From Exaiptasia diaphana (Eukaryota; Cnidaria; Anthozoa; Actiniaria; Aiptasiidae), in NCBI RefSeq assembly GCF_001417965.1, contig NW_018388191.1:980972-1044971 (forward strand): DNA of 64,000 nucleotides, in the 5' to 3' direction. Positions within the stretch are counted from its first letter, which is position 1, and each line of letters begins with the position of its first letter. The notes beneath the pieces are model-generated. The model worked only from the letters and a program-made list of their open reading frames with translations, was not told the origin of the DNA and made no database searches. This document shows, piece after piece, positions 24,701-36,902 of the stretch. The position numbers and the translations under genes were made by a program.

Positions 24701-25842
24701 TTGACTTGAGAAATGTACTGGAATTTTGATTATTCCCAAGAACCAATCATGAAAATATTATAAACAGGTCGTGCATACAGTATATGTTCACTGCTTTTTC
24801 ATAATTCAAATTCAGTTAATAAAGCATAGTAGCTATTAAAATAATCATCATATAATGACATCCTATTGATAATTTATGTATCATATATCATAGTATTATC
24901 TACATATTGTACATACATTGTTCTTTAAATATAATATTCTATTTCTAAATATAAGAGTGACTGATACAAACTTTATTTATTTTGATATGTTTTGAAACAG
25001 GAAAAAGCCAAAAAGATTAGAAACCAAAACTGAAATTTCACTATAAGACGAGCTTTTAAGAACCATAATACGAGATTCAAACAAAGATGGATAAATTACT
25101 TTATTAGAATGCCACTATGTCATTGTGTGTCTATAGTTACGTCTAATATAGTATTTTTTATCAGATTGGACATCTATAAATAAACCTCTATTGATCATTC
25201 AAAACTTTTCACCAGTAAAATCATGTTAAAATATTACCAAAAACTAGGCTAGAATGGACGTCTCACACGCAAGAAAATGTCCTAAAATCAATGATTATTC
25301 TAAGCTTTTATTCTGAACCAGGCATCGATGTTGACAGCCGGGTCTATACATACCTTGATCGGGTACCGCAGCGGAAAGAATTGCACTGTGTGCTTTTTTG
25401 ACGCTTTCGACATCTTCAGTAATTCGTTCAATTTTCTGTTTGATATCTGCTGACTTAAGATAAAACACACACAAGTAAATTCCAACAGACTTAAAGAGTA
25501 TACAACTATGATCAAAGATCAATGAACACATTTGAGGGATATTTTCTAGAAGATCATGCCAAGAATAACACTCTAGAATATACCTTTTGAAAGAATTCGT
25601 CCATAAAAGCTCCTTCCATATTAACTTGGTGGGAGTCACCAAATTCATAGGAATCTTCATCTTTAAAATTATCCTTTGACAACCAAAACAATGGTTATTT
25701 TGAGATGGTTCAAGCAGTTTCACAAAGCTCAGGAACAAATGCAAAGTTTATTAAACGCTCAGCAGCTTACAAATAAACGAATTTGAGTGCAATAACTTAA
25801 AATACTTACGTCAGCGTTTAGGAAATCCAGTCGGTCCTTCAT
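21729..25842 (-). CDS. Syntaxin-1-like plasma-membrane t-SNARE (Qa)
   Basis: Eleven exons, in gene order: 25810-25842, 25584-25673, 25354-25453, 24273-24347, 23951-24033, 23681-23789, 23381-23454, 22893-22982, 22747-22794, 22211-22321, 21729-21806; 296 residues with consistent phases. The start [11 protein letters not shown] matches syntaxin 1. It is followed by an acidic segment, the Habc bundle (FMDEFFQK.. [47 protein letters not shown]), the linker [17 protein letters not shown], and a SNARE helix ending in [20 protein letters not shown], with the zero-layer Gln at about 234. KYQSKARR precedes the C-terminal anchor [20 protein letters not shown]. It drives exocytotic fusion with SNAP-25 and synaptobrevin. 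Its divergent neighbour is Ran. Confidence 0.95.
21971..22142. mobile_element. MITE with CAGGGTTCG ends and 6-bp TATTAC duplication
   Basis: The left end CAGGGTTCGTGCAAC and the right end (reverse complement CAGGGTTCGCGCCAC) form short TIRs. TATTAC directly flanks both sides (21965-21970 and 22143-22148). The 172-bp non-coding body lies in the last intron of the syntaxin gene. The TIR looks hAT-like, but a 6-bp duplication is shorter than the usual 8 bp, so the superfamily is open. Confidence 0.65.
23011..23096. repeat. Perfect 21-bp inverted repeat with short spacer
   Basis: ATATTAAGAGTGAAAACTAAC (23011-23031) is exactly inverted at 23076-23096. The 44-bp spacer contains TTTCGACATTTCGACGC. 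This could be a hairpin at the remnant end of an interspersed element. It lies in a syntaxin intron. Confidence 0.75.
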
Positions 25843-26736
25843 TTTTGTGAAATGGATAAAAGAACGTAGAAAAAAGAAAGATCTCTAGAATGGTTATACC
25901 TATGCACCACCTCCCTTCACAGCCATTACCCTTGCTGGCGACCGCAGTACTTAGTATGAAACTCTCAGCGGACTTGTAAATAGCTAAAGGCATGCTGGGT
26001 AAGTCTAAATCAACACCCTGCTGCGATGGAGGCTATCCAGGAGGTTATCATACGTTCGATACTTCTTAATAAAAGTTCGGGGACTCCGTCCCCCCCCCCC
26101 CCCCCCCCCCCCAACATCCACCACGCACCCAAAAATATACCCGCGGTCGCCGTTCGAGGGTGTCTTTCTTGTGCGATGGGAGGTGTCTGCCTAGTGGGGA
26201 TGGCGGATACCTAAAAAACGGACGGATAAGGTGCTCGGGCGAATTTGCGGTTTAATGATTTCTACTATTTTAGAATTAGGTTTTAATTCGTTATTGCTCT
26301 CATTTTTTGCCACGGTGGCGCGGTGGTTGTGCTGAGATATCGCTCAGTTGCGGAAAATCGCCTTATTACAGGTTTCAATGTACTTTTTGTGCGCATCGGA
26401 GAAATATCGCATTCAATAAGAATTTCGAAATTTATCAGCAATTCTGCAATATGACAACCCACTACTACTGTAAGCACCCACGTAAGGAAAAATTGTACAA
26501 TTTGTACACGAAAACGAGGTTTTATTATCCGGGAACTTTGTAAAGTTTCCCGCCGACGACTTCAAATGGACTGGTTCTGACCGGTTTAGTGCGGATTTTG
26601 CAAGTGCCTATTTTTTGCAATTCATCGACTTAGCTATTGCCCTTCCATATTTATACCGCTTTAGGTGGATCAAAAATTACTTACCTAAAAAAAGATCATT
26701 TCTAAAAGGGTTTAGATTACACAATTTAATAGAAAA
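25843..26736. promoter_or_regulatory. Head-to-head syntaxin / Ran intergenic promoter region
   Basis: The two start codons are 894 bp apart and diverge, so both promoters lie here. A run of 23 C (26090-26112) sits near the syntaxin side; its complement is a G tract able to form a quadruplex. No clear TATA box is seen. The Ran ATG follows a short leader. Confidence 0.6.
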
Positions 26737-28551
<1,815 letters not shown>

Positions 28552-29423
28552 TTTACTACTGAAACAGGTAGCGTGAGAATTTGATTCAATCGAGCACACG
28601 TATAACGTCACACTCCTAAGATGAAATAACTATTGATTTCAAAGGAATTATGTTTGTTCAGGTTTGTTCTTTATATATTGTTGGTAAAAAACAAAAGGCA
28701 GACCTGCATAGCAAGCAAACTTGATTCCTTTCATTAAACTAAATTGATTCAGATCCAATAAATCTCAGGAATTTGAATATGTGAGCTTAGGAATGTGAAG
28801 TCAAACAAGTGTGTTTTCTCAAACTCTCACTCTGCCTTTTCTGGTAGTACTAAACAAGAACTGTTACTATTAGACATCTTGTAAAATTAGCATAAAAGAC
28901 TGTATTCAACACTATATTACACAATCAGTTCCTTTCTGCAAAAGTCCTTCATCAACACAAGTTTATCAGGAAAACTGCTAGAAATGGCTTTAGAGTTACT
29001 GTAGGTTTATGATAGTAATTTCAAAATTGCTTTAATTTCATTGTGAAATGTAAAAAGTAGTAATATATGAAGAATACTTAGATTTTGGAACTATGCAGAA
29101 GTCGATTTAGGAAAGAAACATTTTGTGTTCTAGATGAAGCTACAGTATTTACAATGTTTTTTCTACAAATATAATTATCTCTCTAAATATTGTGTTTATC
29201 CTTGTCCTTCATAAAACAATTAGGAGTATAACAACATATCTCTATAAGGATGTGTGCATTTGAACTGAAATCAAATATTCCAAAATAAAAGAATAATCAT
29301 TTGGCTTCATTTCTCTGTTACTGGAAGTATTCTTTGAGTTATTTTGTTAAACTCCAAATTATATCAATGAGTGGATTCATTTTTGCTTGAAAATTAATGA
29401 CAGTATCCTTGTTTTCTAATGTT
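28552..29423. other. Convergent intergenic DNA, Ran and SAMD15-like 3' ends
   Basis: Probably 3'UTRs of two convergent genes: AT-rich with AATAAA-like signals. No coding or repeat structure is evident. Confidence 0.45.
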
Positions 29424-30744
29424 TCATTTTAAGAAAGATGGTTGTTTTGCATTTTTCATTTTAAATCTTTCTTCTTTCTCCAGTTCATGCCTAAAGTCCT
29501 CGAATGTTAATGCATCAGCATCAGTTCCTGTTTTGCTTTTTCTTTCTAAGTACAGCCCCAAGGTTTCTCTGTGCTTTAGAGATATGCTTCTGTTCCAGTA
29601 TGGTTCTTCAACCCCTAAAGCTTCTCGTATTTTCTTTGTAATTATCTGAAAAAGAAAATCTATCTCAGTATGGTACATGTATATGTTTTGGTCTGTCTCC
29701 CATTTTTTGCAAAAATGCCTTGTGAGAAATGGATAGCACAATTCATCACAAAATGAAGTAATACATTAAGCGTTGCTCATATGTAACTGGCAAAGATTCA
29801 AACAAATTCCATCAGGAAAACTTACTTTTATATCTTCAAAGTCTGTTATTCCTAGATTTGGCATTGCTGATGCATCTATGTTAATAAGGCGTCTTCCATT
29901 CACCAAGTTGTCTGCAAAGGGTCCCTACATTGCGACAGGTTTAATTTATTAGTAACAATAACTAGCTAAATTTTGAAATATAGGTTTTGTTCTTGACCCA
30001 TGTAAAGGCATGGTAAGAACACATACATGTACATCTTCAACCATCTCCTGTCAAGTTGTTTTGAATGATGGTACAATAATCTAATCTTATCCATGACTGA
30101 AGTACCCTATAAAATAAAATCCTCTGTTTACAGGGTAATAATAATCAGAAGACCACATGGAAAAAAAATCCAGGGCCTTGTGTCTGCATTTCCACAAAAG
30201 CATGTTCACTGGACACATGTAAAAGTACATTGGACAGCAACCAAAATCTAGTTTGCTCTGATCAACGATTTTCACATTGTTTTAAACAGCTAGCTTATGA
30301 TTTTTCTCTAACTACTGATAGGTGTTAAACAAAGGAAATTGAAATAAGTTTGTGTTTAAAAGAAACATCGAAAATATCAGTAAAGTTCGACCATGGTGTA
30401 CAACAAACACATATGCAGTTATAAAGTCAAAACACATATTGAGTCTACTACTGTGTGAAATAAAGTTGAAATGACCTCTGGTTAAAATGAAGTCATTTGA
30501 AGTACGACTTTTATTGATACGGATATAAACAAATCACCATGAATTGATAAACTATTGTCCTTCAACAAATGTACCATACCCGATACTGCGGGAATCCAAG
30601 ATAATCAATCCAATCAGCTACATCCTCTACACTCCAAGTCAAGCAGGACGGCGTACCGTCACGTTCAAAAGCCGGTTCGTAGCCATGTAAATCGAACTTT
30701 GTTGGAGTCTTTCGAGAACTTCGAATCAATCCTGTGTCCGCCAT
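29424..30744 (-). CDS. SAMD15: SAMD15-like SAM domain protein
   Basis: Three exons: 30580-30744, 29826-29924, 29424-29645; 161 residues. The SAM domain spans about 36-110: WSVEDVADWIDYLGFPQYR, GPFADNLVNGRRLINIDASA, MPNLGITDFEDIK, then IITKKIREALGVEEPYW. The tail HRETLGLYLERKSKTGTDAD matches the conserved end of vertebrate SAMD15, which is far longer at its N-terminus. The short form here is probably the ancestral core. Its function is unknown; SAM domains usually mediate protein-protein contacts. The ATG (30742-30744) lies in ATAATGGCGG, a good context. Confidence 0.88.
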
Positions 30745-31255
30745 TATTTGTTACCGTGACAACGACGACTACCGTGGTACTTTGCGGCTCTGCGTGGATA
30801 TTTAAATTCACGCGCGCTACTGGTGGGACACGAGGCGAGATGTGAAATATAGAGCAAAGGAACAAATACATAGAAAAAGCAAGAATTCATAAATTTCGTG
30901 CAACACGAAGCAAAAGAATGTAAATTTTTTTCATTCAGTAAAACTTTTTATTCACTTTCCCAGTGACTCATTTGCAAAACATCCCCTACTACATATTTAC
31001 GTTTTTTGATTACATTATTATAATTGCCATACATCGTTGACCATATTATTGACTACAATACATTAAATGGTGTTATATTATGATTATAGATTATGATTAT
31101 GATTATAGAGTTATGATTAATATTTTTCACTGACCAAGAAAATGACTTACGCTTGTACTAGTTCTATGTTATGAAATCTAAATTACAAACCACTAGCCTT
31201 ATTAACTTGCACAGTCAAAGGAAAACAACTATCGAAAGAATTACATAAAGCCGAA
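30745..31255. other. Intergenic, SAMD15 5' side / UPB1 3' side
   Basis: It contains the promoter of the SAMD15-like gene, with a GC-richer patch (30745-30845), and the downstream end of UPB1. A GATTAT microsatellite lies at about 31078-31125. No gene is seen. Confidence 0.5.
31078..31125. repeat. GATTAT microsatellite
   Basis: Imperfect GATTAT/GATTATA units are repeated about six times downstream of UPB1. Confidence 0.75.
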
Positions 31256-34200
31256 TTAATCTTGATATACTGTAAGTGGCTTATAGTCTTGCTTTACAGC
31301 ATCTGACAACAGTTTTGCATACATATCCAATCTTGCCGTCATCTGGAAATGAACAGTACACATTATGTGAAAAATCAGTCTAGTTCTCTGAATAAATACT
31401 TTATAGAGTCAAATATTTAGTGATGGTCAGGTGGTGGGTAAGGAAGATTGGGGAAGGGTAGGTTTCTTGCATCTCAAACAAGGATCGCAAGCCTTGGACA
31501 TACACACACAGAAAATAAATGATACATCAAATATAGAGAGACTACTTCTGATATTTCCTGACAGTTTAAAATTCAAATCTTTACATCAACTTACAGGGAA
31601 TCCCCATTTGTCTTTTATCTGCCGACAAAGGTTGAGGTCAACTTCAGTTACCAACAAACCATCCTGTGTTCTTGACAATCCCTGAAATACATGGAAATTA
31701 TTAATATTATGGAAATCTGAGTTATTACGAGGATAAATACAGAAATAAAGAGAAACAAAGAAAAACGTGAAAATGAAAAGGAAGATAATTGCAAATGTAT
31801 ATAAAACAGCATCATATTAAACATTATTTGTCTATTTTTTTCCAAAAATCTGTGCTGTGGTTAGATTAGTGTGGATTACTCCTATACTCACAGGTGTGCG
31901 GCTACCATTAGGAGCAGCAACATATGAAGAACCTATTTGAAAAACAAAAACAAAATATTATGAATTATGTGAATTATTACAAGTCAAAATCGAGTCATCC
32001 AGCTTTGCCCATCCTTTTCTGTTTTTTTTTTGTTAAAATTTCACGAATGTCGAAATGCTAAATAAATAACTTACCATAGAATTCCCCAAAATCTTTATGT
32101 GCTGATCATAAAATGGAAGAAAATTAATTATAGGTATATGATCAACAGCTAACTATCAAACTAAATGCATGATAAATACCTGGTTTACCATCTCCTGATG
32201 TAAACTCATTTTCAAAAGTTTCCTAAAATAATAATAATCAATCAATGAATATGATATGTATAGTTAGGATGGGTATATGATTAAATACTTACAGTTCCAA
32301 CCCTGTTGATGGCTACAGTATAATACGAGTTGGCTATTGCTGCATTGCGTGCTTCAATAGGCCACATTGGTTCACTGTAAAACAAATTGTAACAATATGT
32401 AACCATCTATATCTGTAAAACAAATTGTAACAATATGTAACCATCTATATCTGTAAAACAAATTGTAACAATATGTAACCATCTATATCTGTAAAACAAA
32501 TTGTAACAATATGTAACCATCTATATCTGTAACATTAAAGTGCAAAATTTTTGTTGATATTTTTGTTCTTATGATTCCATACAGTGAAATGCTCATCAAT
32601 CAACAAGTAGTATTTTGTACCTCAGTGCCCCAACTGTAGCAGATGGATTAAACACTATCTCAGCTCCATTGATTCCAAACATCAACCAGTTTAACGGGTG
32701 ATGTCGAGAATAACAAATACTAACACCAATTCGACCTTAAAAACAAACATAAATCAAAATTGCATTCTGCTCTTTGGCAGGTGAGACACTCAGTATCTTG
32801 TCTTCTTGTACAAGGACATAAAAAATACAAGATCACAAAAAGCAACAAAAAACCCCTGTCTACCTAATTTGAGTATCATAAGCTAACAGGCTGCAAAGCC
32901 GCTCTAGGAGCCTTGAGGGCAACAACTTACAAGATGACTAGCTATGGATTAGCTTTGTAAAATAAGAATAAGAATTGAATGAATTTTGCACTTTCGTCTC
33001 TGATTTCTTACCAAATTGTGTCTGGAAGACTTGGTGACCCAAATTCCCCTCCATGTAGTATGTTGACTTTAGAAAGAGAATGTTTAATTATAAATTGGAG
33101 CAGTTTTTTTGACGAGATAATTTGTAATGACTATTTTTAGGTATTAAACTATATCATAATATTTCATCAATAATAAGTAAAATAAACAAAATGACAAAAA
33201 TACAAGCTAAAACAGAAATTAATAGTGCATTACCTCATTAAAATCCCCAACCCTGGGGATGTGGTTCTTCCTGGATTTTCCAAGAATGTCACCAGTGTTT
33301 GATATCACAACTAAGAAAATAAAACAGTACTTTCAACTGATGATAATTCATCATTGATGCTTTATTTGTACATTATAGCATAGGAATAGGATCAATCACT
33401 TTTTTCCCTACAATTTTTCTAACATTGCTTTTTGAGAGTAAACAAAACAAAAAACAAACAGCACATAAAAACATTACCTGCAGTGTTCCATATAGTATCC
33501 TGGTGATCATGATCTCTTTCTAAGATCGAATTAATTATCACCATATTGTACTGTTTAGCAAGCTAAATTTACAAGAATATACACAAGATTACTGTGTAAT
33601 TAATAGTATTGAAACATATACAGCCTTTTGCAAAAATTATGAGAATTGTCTAAATATCTAAATATCATAATATCCATATCCATATATTGTCCGGAACACG
33701 CGGGTTTGCTAGAATAATTCATTGTTGACATCGAGAAAATGTTCAGAACTACGGATAAGTCTGTCGCCAAAAAAAACTAAACTACAAAGACAAGGGACTA
33801 AGGGCATCGCGCGGGATTACCCATCATGCACTCGATATTATGATATTTAGATATTTCGACAATTCTCATAATTTTTGCAAAAGGCTGTATATTCAATAAT
33901 ATATAAATTGTGATAAATTGTTGCGAATTATCATAAATCTGGAGTACGTCCATCACAGCCAGGTCTTACTATCAATGGTTGAATGTGTCACTTAGGAATA
34001 GGAAATCATAGAAATATTTACCACTTGGCAAAACTTCACAGTTGGTCCATCCTTTGCAGACTCTGCAAACTCAGTCCATGGTTGTTTTTCCCGAGTGCAA
34101 AATGCAAATGGCATGTCTAAAATAACAGAACTTTAACATGAACTTCAATATGCATTTCTGATTGAGAGATATAGCATTCTGAAAACATAAATCCCAACTT

Positions 34201-36308
34201 CCCTTCATGATATATCATATCTCAGCCTATACTTACGCCAGCATTCCTGAAAGCAGATTACATTGACACCACACAATGCGGCAGCACTAACAATGTCCTT
34301 GATCCTAGCATGCAGTGCATCTCTCTAGAGAAATTGAATAAAATCAGATTCACTGACAGGAGTGATAAAAAAGATAAAGTTTTGCTTGAGAATGAATAAA
34401 TGTCATGTCATCATAAAAGTCATATGCTCTACCTGTTTTGCAATAGGTTGATTAGTTGGTAATACGATTTTGTTTTGGACAGCACCAATACGGACATTTC
34501 TTGGAGCACGAAGTTGTTCTTCGCTGGCTGTAATTTTGTAACCAGCAAGCTCAAATCCATTATTTGCAGCAATCTTTATAGCTTCCTCTGGCAGCTCAAG
34601 CTTACTGATAAATAAGTAGCAACATTAAAGGGACACTGTCAATGGATGACATGCGCAGTAACAGTCTCACCTCTAACGGACTTTGAAAGTATTACCTTCG
34701 AGGTAAATCATTTTATGGTGCTTTTGACACACTTTGGAATATTCTAGATCTGTTTACGTTTACAAGCTGATTTATGTCGCGCCAACTTGGAGTCATAAAC
34801 TTGAAAACACTAGCCGAATGTTTTCAAGTTTACTCACGCATGCGTGTCATTGACAGTATCCCTTTAAATTAAGTTGGTTTGATGTGGGATTACGTCAATC
34901 GAAACTGTACACTCAAAATTAGAGCAAAATTTATATGAATGCATCACCACCAAATCAGCACCTCAATACTCTGTCTGCAGTGCACAGTCATATCAAAACA
35001 GCTCTATATATAAGTAGTTGGATTATAAGGGTATTATGTTGTGATAGTTCTTTGGAACATGCTCATTATTTTCATAAAAATAACATTTCTGAAGAGGCAG
35101 TCTCTATGAGCTGATAATACCCCTTGATGGTGAGCACTACTGGAGAAGGGTTTGTCGTACGACTTCCATATATGGTTGTGCATGTACGGCACTGATGTGC
35201 ACATAGAAGGCGCTTATGTGCACATAGAAGGCGCTGATGTCCCAANTACGTGGAGAAGAACTTAGAAAATTTCAAAGACCTAAACTTAAACTGAAAAGAA
35301 ATTTTTGAAGAACGAGTACTAAGATTCGAACCAGCGCTATGTATTGCCTAACCCGATATTATCCCTAAACCTAACCATTAAGCCACGAGACCAATTCGCT
35401 TGAGTGAACCTGAATTTTTGTGATATTTATGCAACGGCATGCATGAATAACCACGNATATGTACATAAGATTGAATATATAATTAATGAACCATCTATAG
35501 GGACATGAGAGCCTTCTATAGGTACATTAGAGCCATCCATATGGACATCCATATATGGAAGTCGTACGACAACCTCTACTCCACTACTGGCTGACTTTCC
35601 ACCAATGAGAGCAGAGGAAAATTGCTGCTGAATAATAATCAACTACGGTATATCTGGACACTTTTTGTTGACAAAGGAATTACACAGGCGACATGAAGTG
35701 GAGCTGATAGTGATAACAGAAGCACAGACTACGTAATTCAAAAGAAACAAAAGATCAAAACAATAGAGCAGAAGCTGAGCAATACACCAAAATACAAAGA
35801 AACCTAACCGTAATACAATAGATTGTGGTGTACACAGAAATTACCCCCCCCCCCCCTGTAGCCAGCAGTATGCATGTTTGCAAAGAGTTTCAGACAACCA
35901 GACCTATAATGATCATTTTTCCTCATTAATCCTTAGAAATGAAGATTTCAATGTGTTTTTGCAGGGGTGAGTGGAATTTGTCGACAAATAATTTTATATG
36001 TGACTTATCAAAGACTTTATCCAGGACAATTCAAACTAGGAAACTGGTCTTGAGATTTTAGAGAATCGATTTCCAGGAATACAAATTGGTACATCTTGCA
36101 CATTCGCTTCAGTGAGTCCTGTGCACGGGAGCCTTCGATTCATGATTGCACGTGCATGCAATGGTCTGTAATGCGAAACAAATCCAGCGCATACGCAGTT
36201 ATTTTACCTTGCTGGACTTCCATACAATATCCTTTTTACTTCCTTCAATTCTTCGGGTGGAATGTGTTTATCAAAACACTTCTCTAAACTTTCAAATCCC
36301 TCCGCCAT
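31256..36308 (-). CDS. UPB1: Beta-ureidopropionase
   Basis: Fourteen exons, in gene order: 36208-36308, 34433-34604, 34237-34324, 34022-34116, 33478-33562, 33234-33310, 33012-33066, 32621-32735, 32293-32374, 32180-32222, 32075-32101, 31892-31932, 31595-31681, 31256-31342; 384 residues, the same length as the human enzyme. It hydrolyses N-carbamoyl-beta-alanine (or the aminoisobutyrate analogue), the last step of pyrimidine catabolism. The nitrilase-fold catalytic triad is intact: Glu at about 118 ([10 protein letters not shown]), Lys at about 195 ([16 protein letters not shown]), Cys at about 232 ([12 protein letters not shown]). The N-terminus [20 protein letters not shown] matches the family helix. 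Intron 1 carries a TIR element, intron 4 a MITE, and a minisatellite abuts the acceptor of exon 9. Confidence 0.96.
32375..32530 (-). repeat. 38-bp minisatellite, four identical units, each with a 3' splice site
   Basis: Units start at 32375, 32413, 32451 and 32489 (CTGTAAAACAAATTGTAACA..) and are identical, so the expansion is recent. On the transcribed strand each unit ends in TTTGTTTTACAG, the acceptor used by UPB1 exon 9 in the unit touching the exon. The array therefore presents four identical candidate acceptors. Confidence 0.95.
33621..33887. mobile_element. MITE with about 55-bp TIRs and TA flanks
   Basis: The left end CAGCCTTTTGCAAAAATTAT (33621) continues GAGAATTGTC.AAATATCTAA and is mirrored with one mismatch at 33840-33887. 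TA flanks both sides, as for Tc1/mariner. The body is 267 bp and non-coding, in UPB1 intron 4. Its end resembles that at 1201 (CAGC..TTTGCAA.AATT.TGA), so the two may share a transposase. Confidence 0.9.
35135..35590. mobile_element. TIR-bounded element with a tRNA-like core
   Basis: Imperfect TIRs of about 35-40 bp share TGTCGTACGACTTCCATATA on the left (35152-35173) and its complement on the right (35549-35572). CACTACTGG occurs at both outer edges (35135-35143 and 35582-35590), overlapping the ends, and may be the target duplication. Inside, a 22-bp motif (ATGTGCACATAGAAGGCGCT) is tandemly repeated near 35195-35240. A minus-strand tRNA-like sequence spans 35317-35395: A box GTGGCTTAATGGTTAGG and B box GGTTCGAATC. 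It lies in UPB1 intron 1 and looks like a composite of SINE and TIR element. Confidence 0.7.
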
Positions 36309-36902
36309 CTTGGTGTGAAAGGAAAGAGTGGTACCTAGTCCACTAACTGTTATGTGGGGGTACTGGAAAGTAGAAATTTTACAGCTTAGTTTTTAGAGAG
36401 AAAACTTGTATAGATTCGGATATTTTGACTATTTTAGTTTAGATTTACTTATATTTTATCTTTAAAACGCAATTAATTGATCCAACATCTGAACATTGTA
36501 GTCGATAACGTTTTATCTATTAACTATTCTTTAACCCATCCCTCCCTAATCTTAAATTGTTGATCACCTGATATATCAACTATTTTGTTTCTTGTTTGTG
36601 AAGCTGGTCACCTTTTCAGCGGAGAGGCGTGCATTTTGAGTTTCAAGATGGGCTATTTGCTCCAATCTCTTATTTACAGTAGTTTCTATTTATTTAGCCA
36701 TTTCGCAATATAAAATCTTCAAATAATCCAGGCGCTTGTGACGTGGCGCGGGAATTGCAAAATTCCAAAAATCAGTGAAGCGTTGCTATATCACCTGAGT
36801 TGGCAGACGATCCTACAAAATGTCCGCAGATTTCTTCTAAAATCCTTTCTTTTATCGCTGAAATCGTTGTAGATTATCTGATACAGCTTCAAGCATATTA
36901 TC
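36309..36902. promoter_or_regulatory. Head-to-head UPB1 / AACS promoter region
   Basis: The start codons diverge and are separated by 594 bp, so a shared promoter region is likely. No TATA box stands out. GC rises only slightly near 36600-36760. Confidence 0.6.
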
